Shown: in pieces, positions 10,480 through 23,122 of the stretch | Layout of the letters: each line of letters begins with the position of its first letter | Numbering within the stretch: the stretch's first letter is position 1 | Position numbers and translations under genes: made by a program | DNA from: Zygaena filipendulae | Taxonomy: Eukaryota > Arthropoda > Insecta > Lepidoptera > Zygaenidae | Length of the DNA: 64,000 nucleotides | Assembly: GCA_907165275.2 (NCBI GenBank) | Contig: OU015655.1 | Coordinates: forward strand, 5,158,501-5,222,500 | Direction of reading: 5' to 3' | The notes under the pieces: model-generated | Told to the model about the DNA's origin: nothing | Databases searched by the model: none | Seen by the model: the letters and a program-made list of their open reading frames with translations, nothing else

Positions 10480-13400
10480 TAAAATTATAAATGCTGTAAA
10501 TAATATGCTATATTATATTCTAAATGATTTCTGAGAAAGCGACGTGTTAGTGAAAGTAATTCGCCAAGACAAGTAAGAAAAAAGCTAATGAATGTGACGA
10601 TTGACCACCGTACGTATAGATATCCCCCTGTGTCGTCACAACTAGACGCGTGATACCGTTTCTGAAGTGCCACTTTGACCGTCGCGTGTGTCCAATGGTG
10701 AAAGTTAACTGTAAACATTACGTTACCAACTCGAAGAATTGTAGGTCGAATTTTCTATTACTCAGTGGTGATAGGTGCATAAATTATTATTTACCTACAT
10801 TTTAATTTGGTACAGTAACGTTATAGGAGGAGTGAAATGAGATATCCGATGAGTGATATGAATGACTTTTGTGACTGAAACGATGCCTTCTGCAAGTGCA
10901 ACCCGTAAAAGCAGAATTAAATCAAAACCCTGCAAGATATTCTAAGGAACATTGATACATATTTGGTCTCCATAATTTTATACATTCTATCGTAAAAGAA
11001 ATATGAAATTGGAACAATCGGATTGATATACCTTTACTTTAAGGAAAATAGGACACGGCTTCGGCCTTTATGGATTTGAAAAGATGATGAATAGGAAAAA
11101 AATAAGACATGACTTTGGCCTTCGTAGATTTAAAAAAATTAAGAATTGCATAAAATAAGAAATGACTTCGGCCTTTACGGATTTGAAAAAGAAGAAATAT
11201 TGACGAAAAGAAGACTTGGCTTCGGCCTTTTTTCCCCGGATATTCAACTATAAAAAAAAGACAAGGCTGTATGACTTAGTTCCTTTGCCTGCTCTCCGGA
11301 GCGAAGAGGAAAAACAACAACAACATGGTCAAAACTCCCAATTCTCAACATAATATCACAAAGAAATACTATAATAGGATCCATTTTATATATATTATTG
11401 GATAAACACATAATATAATATTATGTATGTACCTACCTATGCAGAACTTTCAAAAAGTATTCTGCTGGCATATTTAATATTGAATGTAAGGTATATTATT
11501 GTGGCTAGGGAGCAATGCTAGGGAGGAAAACTGACATTGTTAATTAAAGTCTAGTTGGTAAAACTACGTCAGTAGAATAATTGTTATCTTTAGTCTCTGA
11601 AGTTATTTATATTGTTTGTTGAGTTGTAATGTGACCCGTTTGTATTGTGCGACCGGCACGGTAATATCAGGGGCCGCGACCATCATCTCTTTAACGAAAA
11701 AAAATAAGAATGACTAATTTAATGTCAATATTGTATTTCATTTTACATCGGATTTTTTTTTCTATTGAAATTTAGACCTTGCACACTGTAAAAATTGCAA
11801 TTAAAAAATCGTATGAAATCTCTAAGTAAGGTTAAAATTAAGACTGTTTAAGAGATAGTTGTAGGGCCTCCTCTGTAATTAATTAAAGTAGTATTTACTG
11901 CTTATCGGATTCATCAGCAACGTAACATCGGTTCGATAGATAAGGCTAGAATACGACGTCCCACACCTTCCGCGCCCACTGAGAGGTGGGAACCGTCGAT
12001 AATACAAACAACTACATTATACATAATTATGATATATTGTGTAGTATGAGTATAGTTCCAAAGAGGGTACGCTTTAAAGTATCACCGATAATCATTTAAA
12101 TACAACCAATGTTCAAAACTATGTAAAGGCACATGATATTTTTAAAAAACGTTACTAGTCAATAATTTTAATAATTCGACTAAATCTTTATAGGTGAGGC
12201 TATTAACCCCTGATGAAATTTATTTGTTATGTTTTTTGTGACAGTTGAATGACTCCTAAAATGCGTGATAGTTTTTCGCGACGGTCGCGAATCGACGCGA
12301 CGGTCCGAATAGTTCAAATTTTAAAGGTATTCCTCAAAAACTTGTGTGGACTTTTGAGGATTTGATTCATCGTCTGAAAAAATTATACATAATATACCTA
12401 TTAGCTTTATTAATTATTTATCATTGACACGGCTTGTCACTTACAGAATACTTGACTGCTATAAGTGTGGTTCTCGCGATTGTGACGTATCAAATGCTAT
12501 TTGTCTCGGACGAATGTTGTTGAAATGGTAACTCAAAACATCCATCAACGATGAACCCAAACGTACCATATCAGTACTTAGCTGGGTAAATGAACTAATC
12601 TAATAAATTTGTTGTAAAAATTAGCTGTTATTTGTGAACCGTAGCAAACGAAACCGAGTACCTACAAATAATTCTGTTTAATTCATTCTAAGCCGCCTCG
12701 AAGATTGAGAAATGAAGATGGATTAGGATGAGGTAGGATGTGAAAACATTATTTAATTCTTATAATAATATCACTGATATTTCGGCGGTCGCTATAGGTA
12801 CGTACAATCACCGAAGTGATTTGCAGGTTTTGCTTTCTGTCAATGAAATAGACTACTTATATTTTTTTATTTACCTTTTCCTTTTAATTATCTATTATTA
12901 TAGATACCTATATATTTTCTATTATACTGCCAAATTTAAAAAACAAAGTTAATTTGTAGTAATTTTACAAGAATTAGATTATGTTATATTAAAGCTAAAG
13001 TAAAAATTAAAATGAAAAATCACTAGAGTTCAATCGTTTCCGTAATCACATTTAGTTTATTTACTATTTACTATATTTAAAATTTTGATTTTCAAAAGTT
13101 GTCAACATCCCTATTTAAAAATAGGGCACGCTACGAATCGTAGCGTATCTTATTTTTGGACCTAAAGTAAAAATAACCTCATGTAAATTAATTCAGACGA
13201 TCCGATGATTAGTTTAGACGACAGACTTATGAAATAAAATAAAACTCTGGATTCAATAATTATGTTAGAATAGGCGCTTCGAATTTATGTAATCAGGATG
13301 AAAATTTGAGACGGGTCAGTAAGGGCAGCTACCTTAAAGGTTGTAGCTACGCGATTATGGTCTTAGGAGACCATACCTTATATTTAACGCATCCAATCTT

Positions 13401-13680
13401 TTCAATTAACGGCCAGTATTTTGTGTACCTACTACCTACCTACTACCAAAAATAAAAATGTGTTGGGTGCTCGCGCACCGGATATTCTAGATATTGTTAA
13501 TATTTTACTCTGTTGTAGTCAAAGTTCAAGCTTAACCTGACCTTGAACGGCTTATTAAGCTCGTTGATTGCGACGTATTCATAATCACACCCCATAGTGT
13601 TAACTGTTCGTGTGTCAAAATTATAAAACTACTTGGAATGGAAGTCTTTGATTTTAAATTACAATAAAAATAGCTACGTT
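10480..13680. other. Noncoding AT-rich stretch
   Basis: No open frame or splice pattern stands out apart from the minisatellite at 11.05 kb. A short piece of the TGACGTCA MITE end (ATTTTGATTTTCAAAAGTTG) is at 13081-13125. Confidence 0.4.
11041..11240 (+). repeat. Minisatellite, four copies of about 55 bases
   Basis: GACTTCGGCCTTTACGGATT-like blocks recur near 11053, 11110, 11163 and 11215 with GAAAA-rich spacers. Period falls from 57 to 54 bases. Confidence 0.75.
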
Positions 13681-13713
13681 TCTATCTGGATAACAACTAC
13701 AAACTTCTTAGCC

Positions 13714-14845
13714 CTGCAGCCCACGCCTTGATTTCTTAGTGACTAATAACAGGGTGAAACTTCATGAGAAGGTTCAGTTCGATGAGACGGCCAAGCTTTT
13801 CCCCTGAGATAATTCTCGAAACGTGTAGCTAAAAGTGTTCCGTGGAATCGATAACTTCAACAACTAAATTTGTAGGAAAATGTGACCATTTCATTTTCCA
13901 AGCTGATACAAAAAAATATTTACTAAACTGTATATAGAAATTTCAGTCGGTTATTAATAGTTTTTATGACTTAGTTATTTGTACATATTCGGAATGGAAG
14001 ACTCTCCCGTCAAACCAACCATTTTGGAAGACAATTATTTTTCCCGTTTTATTATCCAATTATCTTAACTTTTCAATAAAGAAATTTACCGTTACTCCAA
14101 CAATTTCGACACCCCACTGTTGAAAAGAAATGTATAAACTGTATAGTGGACTGTATAAAAACGTATAATGTTGAAATAAAATGATATTACAATAACTTGA
14201 GATGCGACAGAATAGATCGTGCTACCAGAAGTAAGTATGAGGTTGTCTATGTTCTGAAGCCGGTGCTGAGAGCGATCGTCGAAGAGAGGGAGGTCTTTAT
14301 CAGGAAGCATCACGGAACTATGACCCTGCGACGACTCTGTAGTACTGTCGTGCATAGCATTACCGAAGCCCGACTCGGCATCTTCACCAAGCAGCTGCCA
14401 CTGCCCTTGATGTTGCTCAATGTATGCGCGAGCGTTGCTGACAAGCGGATAATACTGCGCGTCGAATGCCTCTCGATCAGCGAGACCATCCTCTATGTGG
14501 TCGCTCAGCAAGTCCAACTCGGTCTGAAATTTATCGTAATATCATTTTATTTCAACATTATACGTTTTTATACAGTCCACTATACAGTTTATACATTTCA
14601 ACATATGGTCCTTCGAGCCGGATAAGGCACAAAAAGTAGAGATCGTCCAATGAGGAAGTGAGCTGGAGTAAGAGGACAGAAGTCAGAGGGATCTTGTGAA
14701 AGAAATATTTTTCACCTGCTCACTTCACTAGCTACCCGTTTTCAGAATTTTCTTAGGGGAAAAGCTTGGGCGTCTTGTCGAACTGAACCTACTCATGCAG
14801 TTTCAGCCTGTTATTAGTCACTGAGAAAACAAGGCGTGGGCTGCC
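13714..14845. mobile_element. Nested foldback structure with captured gag fragment
   Basis: The outer arms 13714-13830 and 14730-14845 are inverted copies (landmarks GCAGCCCACGCCTTG and CAAGGCGTGGGCTGC). The inner arms 14118-14190 and 14536-14603 are a second, better conserved inverted pair (GTATAGTGGACTGTATAAAA and its complement). The middle 14191-14535 carries coding-like sequence. The boundaries of the mobile unit are not defined. Confidence 0.8.
14195..14535 (-). pseudogene. BEL/Pao-like gag fragment inside the foldback
   Basis: One open stretch on the minus strand encodes ELDLLSDHIEDGL, FDAQYYPLVSNARAYIEQ and SVMLPDKDLPLFDD. These resemble the helical region and the LPxxxLPxFDG-like block of BEL/Pao gag (DUF1759 type). 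Frame and similarity then dissolve into the inner inverted-repeat arm. Confidence 0.5.
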
Positions 14846-14905
14846 GGACTATCTAGTTATTATCAAGTTATAAGTAGTAAGACGAAACCTTTTTAAATAT
14901 CGTAT

Positions 14906-14940
14906 TTAAATGTTTAAATGTTTAAATGTTTAAACATGTT
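14906..14940 (+). repeat. TTTAAATG microsatellite
   Basis: About four tandem copies of TTTAAATG. Confidence 0.8.
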
Positions 14941-15670
14941 AATGTACCCACCAAAACCAACAACACTGTCATGTTCTTTCGTGTCCTATAACAGTCATGT
15001 CGGATTGGTTGTGTGCAGGAATGCATCTAATGACGATTTAAGTACCTACTGACAAATAGGTATGTTGTCTTTAGAACAAGCACAGGTGTTCTTTAAGCAA
15101 TTAAGCACATGTTAATAAGTACGCTAGCATTAGCTTTATGAACAAACTAGTAGGAACAACGGTACTAAAGAATTTTAAGAGGTTTACTACGGAGTGCGAT
15201 TTCATATGTCCGTTGTCTTCTGTCGGATTTTACTCCTAGTAACTACTATTTTAGAAGACCTCGGAACTTTATTAATGTGTCTGGAAAATCTCCCTGAACA
15301 ATTATCATTATTGTCACAACTTATTCTATTCTGTACCAATGAAGGTATGGTGGGTAGTCTTAGGTGTTTATTGTCCGGCTCTTAGAACATGATAATATTA
15401 TATCCTGCGGCGTTAGAAAATCTATAATTAGCAAATAAAAAAGGCGTGTACATTTATGTTGCCGTTGCTCATAAAGTGAATAAATGAATGAAAAACACTT
15501 ATTGAACACCACAATCAGTAAATATTAGCTGTTTAGCGTGCGGAAATTTGACTATTACCTACGCACTAGCGCTTTTTACTTTACCAATTAGAAAAAAAAA
15601 TCGTGAGTGTTGTGGTACTCTCGGATAGAATGAAGTTTCTGCGCCTCGTAGTTTTCGAGAAAGAAAAAAA

Positions 15671-16025
15671 TTAAAACCGACTTTCAAAAACACAAAACTA
15701 AAAATCTAAAAATAAAAAGCTAAAAATAACAACATACCGATTTAATCGTTTGTGCCACCACTAATCGGTTTGAATTTGGTGACAAGCCCGCTGGTGTCTG
15801 CCCACTTGGGTTGTCCTGTTCACAAAAAGCTGGTGGCGGGAATCGACTTAGCCCATCTACCCCCTCCATATTTGGCTTGTCACCGACTTCATACCGATTA
15901 GTGGTAGCACAAACCAATAATAATATTACGTGTGTTTTTGTCTTTTGGATTAAATCGGTATGTTGTTATTTTTAGCTTTTTATTTGTTAGATTTTTAGTT
16001 TTGTGTTTTTGGAAGTCGGTTTTAA
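15671..16025. mobile_element. Long foldback MITE-like element
   Basis: The arms 15671-15792 and 15873-16025 are inverted copies: the left starts TTAAAACCGACTTTC and the right ends GGAAGTCGGTTTTAA, with ACTAATCGGTTTGAA / ATACCGATTAGTGG farther in. The loop is about 80 bases. The small ORF across it is a by-product. Confidence 0.75.
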
Positions 16026-16029
16026 TTAT

Positions 16030-16615
16030 TTTTTTGTTAAAAATTTGTTTATTTCTCGCTTTTAAGTGACTTAGTTCGTAATTTCTCTAAGTTACAATAG
16101 CCTAATGTCAACTGCTCATCACCTTTTACATAATATTGCTTTTCCCGACGCAGGGACGTTAATTGTTGAGGAGTTTTCCTGGTACATCATCACCAGTTCT
16201 ACTTCACCATATACATTGTGACGAGCATAAATTGTTTAGAAACCATATTAAAGTTAACGAATCGGAATCTGTGAAATACCTATTATTTAGTAGTTGTGAT
16301 GACCATCTGTGGTCTTCATCATCAGTTCCACTTCTTCAAATTTTACTTTCCGAAAGCAAATAAACGATTTACTATAAAAAATACAAAAATCGCTATAGTT
16401 GTACCTGTAACTTTTGAAGAGGTCCCTCGATTACTCCAAGATCCCATCATCAGATCTCGACTTGGTGGCAATGGGACCTAATTGGGGGTATACTCTTTCA
16501 AACAAAAAAAGAATTTTTCAAATCGGTCCAACCGTCTTCGAGTAATCGGTGAACATACATAAAAAAAATACATATAATCGAAACATAGAACCTCCTCCTT
16601 TTTGGAAGTCGGTTA
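16030..16615 (-). repeat. ACCGACTT repeat, copy on minus strand
   Basis: Reverse complement of much of 29272-30155 (shared ACCTCCTCCTTTTTGGAAGT, TAGGTCCCATTGCCACCAAG in the other orientation, AGCAATATTATGTAAAAGGT-like end). Contains a 60-codon open frame on the plus strand at 16296-16481. Confidence 0.8.
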
Positions 16616-18037
16616 AAAAACCAATAAGCAACCAATAATAATAATCGTTCCAAAAACCTAAGCGCGCACTTATGACGCGCTGACGGAAAATTCTTTTACA
16701 CATGAAATCCTAGTCCCCATCCGAACCGTGCGATAAAGAACTTCATTCTAAATAAAAAACTGGCAAAGATTATCCTCCAAAGAGGTTTCTGTTTTATCCT
16801 TTCTTTACTATTTCTACGTACCTATACGTATTCATTTGATCATAATTATGCAGATTTCCACGAAATAAAGAAGCACCTGTGTTTTAAGACAAAAAGTGAT
16901 TTTATTTAAATATTAAAACAATTATTATTATTATCTCAAAATACACAAAACAACACCCTAACGACTGAAGGACGCACGCACGATCTTTGCCTAGCCTCTC
17001 CGAGGTAAGCAGACGAACTCGCCCTATTCGTCGCCATTTTCATATATTTTTCACTCGGTATAATAATTATATTTGTTTGTATCGGCAATAATATCGATAT
17101 AACACCAATTCAAAAAGATTAAAATTTCAATGTTTACGATAATTACAACATAGTTATTATTTTAGTGGTGACTTTAATGATATAAATATTTACAATATCA
17201 GGTACCTATGGTACAAGATTAGTAAAAAACGAATTTTCATTTAAGTCAGAATTCTTAGTGTTTTATTTTATTTTTTTGCAACTGTATTAAAAACGTTCAT
17301 GACACGTGCGGGGGACGTCATTCCAACTCGTTCTGACTGCAGCTGACCCTCGCCGTCGGGTCGGGACAACAGAGGTCGGAACTCATTTTAATGACAGACC
17401 GTTGGCCGTTTGTTCGAAACGATATAGTTAATCTTCAACTATAATAGAGAATTACAGATGTTAGACTTGCAATTCACAACGTATTCGGATTGTTAGATCC
17501 GTTCGACTTAAAAAAAGTAAGTACTTTAACTTTTGTGTTAAAGATAATTATAATCTATGACCATGCGAACGAAGTCGCGCGCACAGCAAGTGTTATATAA
17601 AAGTAGTGTTTGTGCTGGGAATCCATTTTTGTAGTTACATAAGCAAGTGGCAGAATGAATAGAATAGAATATACGTAGAATACTCGAGTAAATTGATGAG
17701 TACCGACGTCGTGTCATCGTGATGCGTCGCGACTCGCGTCGGTCGTCGGCTGCCGCGTGTCGTTCGAACGGCAATGTCAAAGTCACACAAAATATACAAT
17801 CACACACTTGTCATTTATTGATATTGACATCTTGTCATTGGTATACATTTGAACTTGTATATAAATAATGTTGCAGGCCGCAGCGTTATCGTTTTATGAC
17901 CGACTCCCGTCCGGTGTGTCATTTATTTATAATATAGGTACCTACCTAGTCACTTAATATTGTGCAAATGTTAAATTAAATCACAATCTCAAATCACAAA
18001 GGCAAGCAAACATACTATTGGAACAGTTTCCATAATA
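16616..18037. other. Noncoding stretch with two GC-rich patches
   Basis: 17300-17420 and 17690-17780 are rich in CG dinucleotides in otherwise AT-rich DNA; possible promoter or first-exon areas for the plus-strand gene. No coding evidence. Confidence 0.3.
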
Positions 18038-18045
18038 ATCTAGAT

Positions 18046-18395
18046 TAGGGTTGCCACCCGTACTATATTATATAGTATCGTACTATATTTCAGTCAATTG
18101 TACTATATATTATAGAAAAATAATATAGTACGAAAAATACTATATTTTTATCCCTAATTCAACTGTCGCGCTTTTATATATTAACTGTTACTGGTCTGGA
18201 ACGCACCCGCAGCGCAGCATGAGGAATTTCAGAACGAAACACATACTCGACAATAAAACGTCAACTGTCAAACTAGCAATAATTTGTAGATGAATACTAC
18301 CCGATACATAATGATTAAAAATAAATATGTACTATTTTTTTTCCCTGCATTTTCCAAAAGTACTATATTTTTTCCAAAAAAAGGTGGCAACCCTA
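18046..18395. mobile_element. Non-autonomous hAT-like element (350 bp)
   Basis: Inverted termini TAGGGTTGCCACC and GGTGGCAACCCTA, flanked on both sides by the 8-bp duplication ATCTAGAT (18038-18045 and 18396-18403). The interior is rich in TACTATATT. A single related end is at 28500. Confidence 0.85.
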
Positions 18396-19481
18396 ATCTA
18401 GATACACAATATACAGGACTTTTGGCGGGATTTTTAGCAGAAAGGACGTCAGTTTTATTTCTTTGTTTTGAAAATTAGTTTATCGCGATTAATATTGTGT
18501 GAATGTGGTGGATTTCAATAGTGATCCATTAGTGATGAACAGTGTGCGGAAACAGTGAAATAAGATGAAATAGGGCGTTCATCGGGAGGTTTTCGTTTCA
18601 CTATACAACTTCCCACGGAGCGTCCTATTATAGTTCAACTGCGAAGATTTGCTGCCAAAAGTTCCGGTAAAGCATCGAAATGCATCTCACCAATGCATTT
18701 CGATGTAATTAACTTCAGAAGAAGAAACATACCACTGAATTGGCTATATGGACTAAGTTTCCTTCTGCCTTCCCCGAAAGGGGTAAACTTCACCAAAAAA
18801 AAAAAAAATACACAATATACACGTATAACATCTTTTGTTATAATTACAGTTGCAAATGACGAAATAAATGATTCCTTTGTTCTTAGTACGAAAGTGATGT
18901 GTTTAATAAATAGTCAAACGTATAAAACAATTAGACACAATTAGTATCGGCGAGGACTCGGTGGCGGGTAGCGGTGTGGGGCGCGGCGCAAACCCGTTGC
19001 AATACGAGCTGGCCGCTTTTAAAACACGCAGCTTGAATGGCTTCGGTCGGTAATAAAAGATTGCTAAAAAACCAAATGCCATTGAACCCGGCGCGACGCC
19101 GCCGACGAGTGCATCCGTTAACTTTACCCGAGGTCAGGGTATCACCGGTGTATTGACAAGTGCGCATGCTGCTCGAGTTGCCACATGTGATTGTGAAGTA
19201 TCTACTTACATACCTACCGAGTTCATTCAGATTTAAAAAAATCGTTACCTACTGTATAGTTTACAAGGCTCGAAACCCACGACTCCAGTTCTAACATACA
19301 AAAAAACAAAACTGGTTTCGCTCACTGGGCGGCGCTACTCTCGACCTCTTTGAAAAAAATGAAATCAATGGCGCTTGCTCATTTGCTTAGTTGCGTGTGA
19401 AAATTATAAAATAAAAGGAATAGCTGTGAAACAATAACCACAATCGACTAGTGTTACGTACTAACAGCAGTTCCCTGCGCT

Positions 19482-19625
19482 TTCAATCGCGGTAGTTTTA
19501 GAGGTTCCGTGGGAATTCCGGAATAAAAGTACCCCATATCCTTTTCTGTGCCCCTGAAAACGTGTGTGAAAGTTTCATGATGATGGGGTTGGCCGTTCAG
19601 GCGTGAAAGCCTAACAAACAAAATC
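19482..19625 (+). repeat. SINE-A copy
   Basis: Degenerate head, then GGGAATTCCGGAATAAAAGT, ATCCTTTTCTGTGCCCCTGA and GGCGTGAAAGCCTAACAAAC in the usual SINE-A order. Confidence 0.7.
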
Positions 19626-20704
19626 TCTTTAGCATTTTTCTTTTACATGCATTACTTAAATGCAATTTGCATCCACATAGTTGTTTAGTAAAAATAATAA
19701 TGAAGGTAAATCAGTCCAGTCCAGTCTCTAGAAATTAAGAAAGAAATAAATAGATATTGAAAGAAATCAAACCTGAATTTCGAACCGCAGGAACCCCAAA
19801 CTTCTTTCATAAGAAGCTTTGTACAATTACAAACAACAAAAAAAGAATTAGCGATATTTGTCCACGCGTGATGCTGTGACCAAGGGAAATACGAGATTCA
19901 TTAGAATATATAATATGTAGATACTATAATACCAATACGTTGCTTGCTTTGTGGTTACTTTTAAGTAATTCGTATTGTTTGGTCATTAAACACTGTAGAG
20001 ACTTTGTCTTATCGCGTCATAGAGTTAAAACAATAATAATATATACTTTCTCATATCACCCACATTTTGTTGTTGTTTGAACGTTGCTGACTTGCTTATC
20101 AGCATCAAAACAGCATAATATGTAGTATGACATAACGTCGTTGTTAGTATGTATTTAACCTATTGATAAAATCTTCAGTAACCAGTAAGAAATAAGAATG
20201 GTTAATTTAAATAGGTACCAATTAAACAGGTTAGGAATGATAAAATAAGTGATAACGAAATTACGTGCGTCAATCGTAAATATCTGCTATTTATATTAGT
20301 ACCTATTTTGTTTGTAACCATAATAATGACAGTTGACTTTTACGAGGCTCGCTAGTCGCTAGCGAATGTGACCGCGTGTGAAACCCTTCGAAAAACTCGC
20401 GGCGAGGTATACGTTACTTCGAATAAGCAATTTGTGTCTTCTGTTGAGATGATAAAATACAAATTCGTAACTCGATGAAGTCTTGGGGACGGGCACATAG
20501 AACCACACGTAATACTTAGCACGCATGCGCTGTGCGATCGATTTTTTGTCTGAAATATTTCGTTGGATAAAATTCACCTTCCCGCCGCGCCACGCCGTAG
20601 CGTCGTAGGTAGAAGTAGTGTGCAACTGCAAACGTAGTGTGGTTTTAACCCATTGATTTACTTGGTGTGGTATATTAATGTTTTAACCGTTAGGTTGAGA
20701 ATGA

Positions 20705-20728
20705 GGCGTTGAATAGGTATTCAACGCC
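20705..20728. other. Perfect 11-base inverted repeat
   Basis: GGCGTTGAATA and TATTCAACGCC separated by two bases. Confidence 0.8.
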
Positions 20729-21370
20729 TTACAATGTAAGATTTATTATAAATTTTGCTTTTATGATTTTTTTACCGGATGCAATTTCATCTATGCTGCT
20801 GTCATTATTTTAACTTTTCACCACAATTTTCAAGTGGTTCTATCTATCCTACATAATTTTTTAACGAAATCGCATGTCGAAGTGTCGAACCCGTTTTGAA
20901 TTAAATCAGGCGTCAACTCTATAGATCTCAAATATTCAGATCACAGAGCTCAATTTTTATATTATTTAAATATAAATATGTACTCTATATTAAAATACCT
21001 ACTCTAATAGCAATAGAAACGAATATTATGTATGTAGGCGACGTAATTTTGTGTACCTAATCATAGATTTTATGCTGTTACTTTAAGAGTTTAGAGTAAG
21101 AATGTTAGTCCGTTTGGCTACAAGTACAACCTTAAACTAAATTCAAAAGAATCCGTATTTGTTCTTATAACAAACTCAGATATTTGTAGATGTGTACCGC
21201 GTACCGGTCGGACCGTCGCGTCGGCGCAACGAAGTGCATTTGTGCGTTTACGCACGCAATTTTAGTAGTCGGCCGTAGTTGGCTAGGCGCAAGTCGCAAA
21301 TCGCAACTCGCGAGTGCATAGGTACCCAGGCCACGCTAGCAACCGGCGCTATTAAAAGTTTTCTTTTCAA

Positions 21371-21534
21371 GATGGAAACACACTTCTGTGTCGTATCGTG
21401 TTGTGTCGCCACAGAAGCATAATGTCGGTTTCATACATTCAGTATGGTTAAAGACATATATTTTGTACGTTGTATTAAACAGATATATACGCTTCTGTCG
21501 CGACACAACACGACACGACACAAGTGTGTTTCAG
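21371..21534. mobile_element. Small MITE with about 44-base inverted ends
   Basis: The arms 21371-21418 and 21491-21534 are inverted copies built on CACGACACGACAC / GTGTCGTATCGTG runs, with a 70-base AT-rich centre. 164 bases in all. Confidence 0.8.
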
Positions 21535-21837
21535 CCTATATTTGAAACGACTCGCTCACCTACAATAAATGCCTATACAATAATATATAGGTACTATACA
21601 ATAATACTTTCTGCCCAGTAAGTGCATAGGTATAATGTATATAGTTTAAGAGATCTTTTACCGTCGCTCCTCCTCCTCAAACCTCCCCGAATTGAGTTCG
21701 AGAGAGACAACTGCATTTCGTTCTGATTAACTATAATTATGTTATTATAATATACAACTGACGGAATCAAGTCTTGCTTTCCCCTGGTTTCTACTGCAAA
21801 ATTGGACCGTATAAAAAAAAGAATATAAAGACAAAAT

Positions 21838-22035
21838 TACCGCGTGGTTTCACTTGCAATAATTTAGCAGGAATTTCAAGATAAGTTATCCTAGGTAATA
21901 GGTATGTCTCTTTCTGTACCCCTGATAAGGTGCACGCAAATTCATGATGATCTGTTGGGTAGTAGGCGTAGGGTAGAAGGTAGTAGACGTGGAAGCTTTA
22001 CAAACAAACAAACTCACATTTGCATTTATAAGATT
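21838..22035 (+). repeat. SINE-A copy
   Basis: CCGCGTGGTTTCACTTGC head, TTTCTGTACCCCTGATAAGG middle, CAAACAAACTCACATTTGCA tail. Confidence 0.7.
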
Positions 22036-22117
22036 TTATCAATATAATAACTCGGTGTGATTGCAGCAGAGGGCACTTAAAGTTCATTGAATAGGCTAGT
22101 TTCCTAAATTTTAGTTA

Positions 22118-22428
22118 TTAGGGTTCCGTACCCGAAGGGTCGAAACGGCATATAAATGCGAAAGTAACTCTTGTCTGTCTGTTTGTTACGCTTTCACGGC
22201 TTAACGGCTCAACCGATCGCCATGAAAATTCGCATACACGTTGTTAGGGGTTCAGGGAAGGACATAGGGTACACTTTATCCCGGAATTCCTGCCGGAACT
22301 CTAATATTAACGCCGATGAAATCTAATGAAATTTTTCATACACGTCAGGGGTATAGAAAGCTACTTTTTACGCTGAAATTCCCGCGGGAACTCGGAAATT
22401 AACGCAGGTGAAACCGCGGGGAGCAGCT
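22118..22428 (-). repeat. SINE-A copy with GGTTCCGTACCC junction
   Basis: Tail GCGAAAGTAACTCTTGTCTG to head GTGAAACCGCGGGGAGCAGC, reverse orientation; begins next to AGGGTTCCGTACCCGAAGGG. Confidence 0.8.
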
Positions 22429-22431
22429 ACC

Positions 22432-22668
22432 TATATATAAAATGCTTTGTCCTGAATGACTGATGGATCAACCGCACGGCCTAAACCGCTGATCTTAGAG
22501 ATCTGAAACTTGGGGGGTGTGTTCTTTGTATGACGTAGAAATCCGATAAGAAAGGATTTTTGAAAATTCAACCCCTAAGGGGGGTGGAAATGGGTTGCAA
22601 AGTTTGTATGGAACGATTTCGCGGGAACTTCAACGCGGGTGAAACCGCGTGGGACAGCTAGTATCATA
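22432..22668 (-). repeat. SINE-B copy (SINE-A-like head, different body)
   Basis: Body GCTTTGTCCTGAATGACTGA ... GATCTGAAACTTGGGGGGTG, ending GTGAAACCGCGTGGGACAGC. The opposite-strand copy is at 56078-56292. Confidence 0.75.
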
Positions 22669-22724
22669 ATATAAGTAATAATCTGCTTGCGTAAGATTTA
22701 AACAACACTTTCATTATTTGTCAG

Positions 22725-22795
22725 GTACTGGGAGAAAACAACCGTACGACATCGACAGGGCAACGTCTGCAAGCATGGCCGTAGGTGCAAGCAAG
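22725..22795 (+). CDS. Candidate alternative first coding exon
   Basis: The acceptor ATTTGTCAG ends at 22724 and the donor GCAAG|GTATGT starts at 22796. An ATG at 22775 gives MAVGASK ending exactly in phase 0, like the exon at 135-241, so either could feed the 23716 exon. If the 135-241 exon were spliced directly to this one, its frame would hit TAG at 22782, which argues for mutually exclusive use. Unidentified. Confidence 0.35.
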
Positions 22796-23017
22796 GTATG
22801 TTAAGTTGTTGAAGTTATTATTGTACCTAGCTTGTATTTTATGTAGTTAATCTTGTTTGTGTGCTAATTGCGAATTGTTATAATCTGTGCGCATTTTATT
22901 TTTATTATTTACATATGTGCTGAGCGATTATTGGTATTAAAAACTAATGATAATATGACAATTACATACTGGCGATGTAAGAGTTTATTATTAAGTACAT
23001 ATTTTCTGTTGTTACAG

Positions 23018-23122
23018 ATTAACTATGTGATGACCATTCTAACAAAGATGCCACTTTCCCCATGAATCTACTTGGCGAAGTCTGGAAGAAATGTGACGAC
23101 GTGATAATTTTCTACCTAACAG
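23018..23122 (+). other. Candidate noncoding cassette exon
   Basis: Bounded by acceptor TGTTGTTACAG and donor CTAACAG|GTAATT. All three frames contain stops, so it is at best a 5'UTR exon with a short upstream ORF starting at 23030. Support is splice-site quality and position between two phase-compatible exons only. Confidence 0.25.

Larger units (their letters stand above)
18404..21370. other. Noncoding stretch with CG-rich patches
   Basis: CG-rich patches at 18945-19170, 20340-20630 and 21190-21350 could be promoters of alternative first exons. A near-perfect hairpin sits at 20705-20728. No exon can be defended. Confidence 0.3.
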
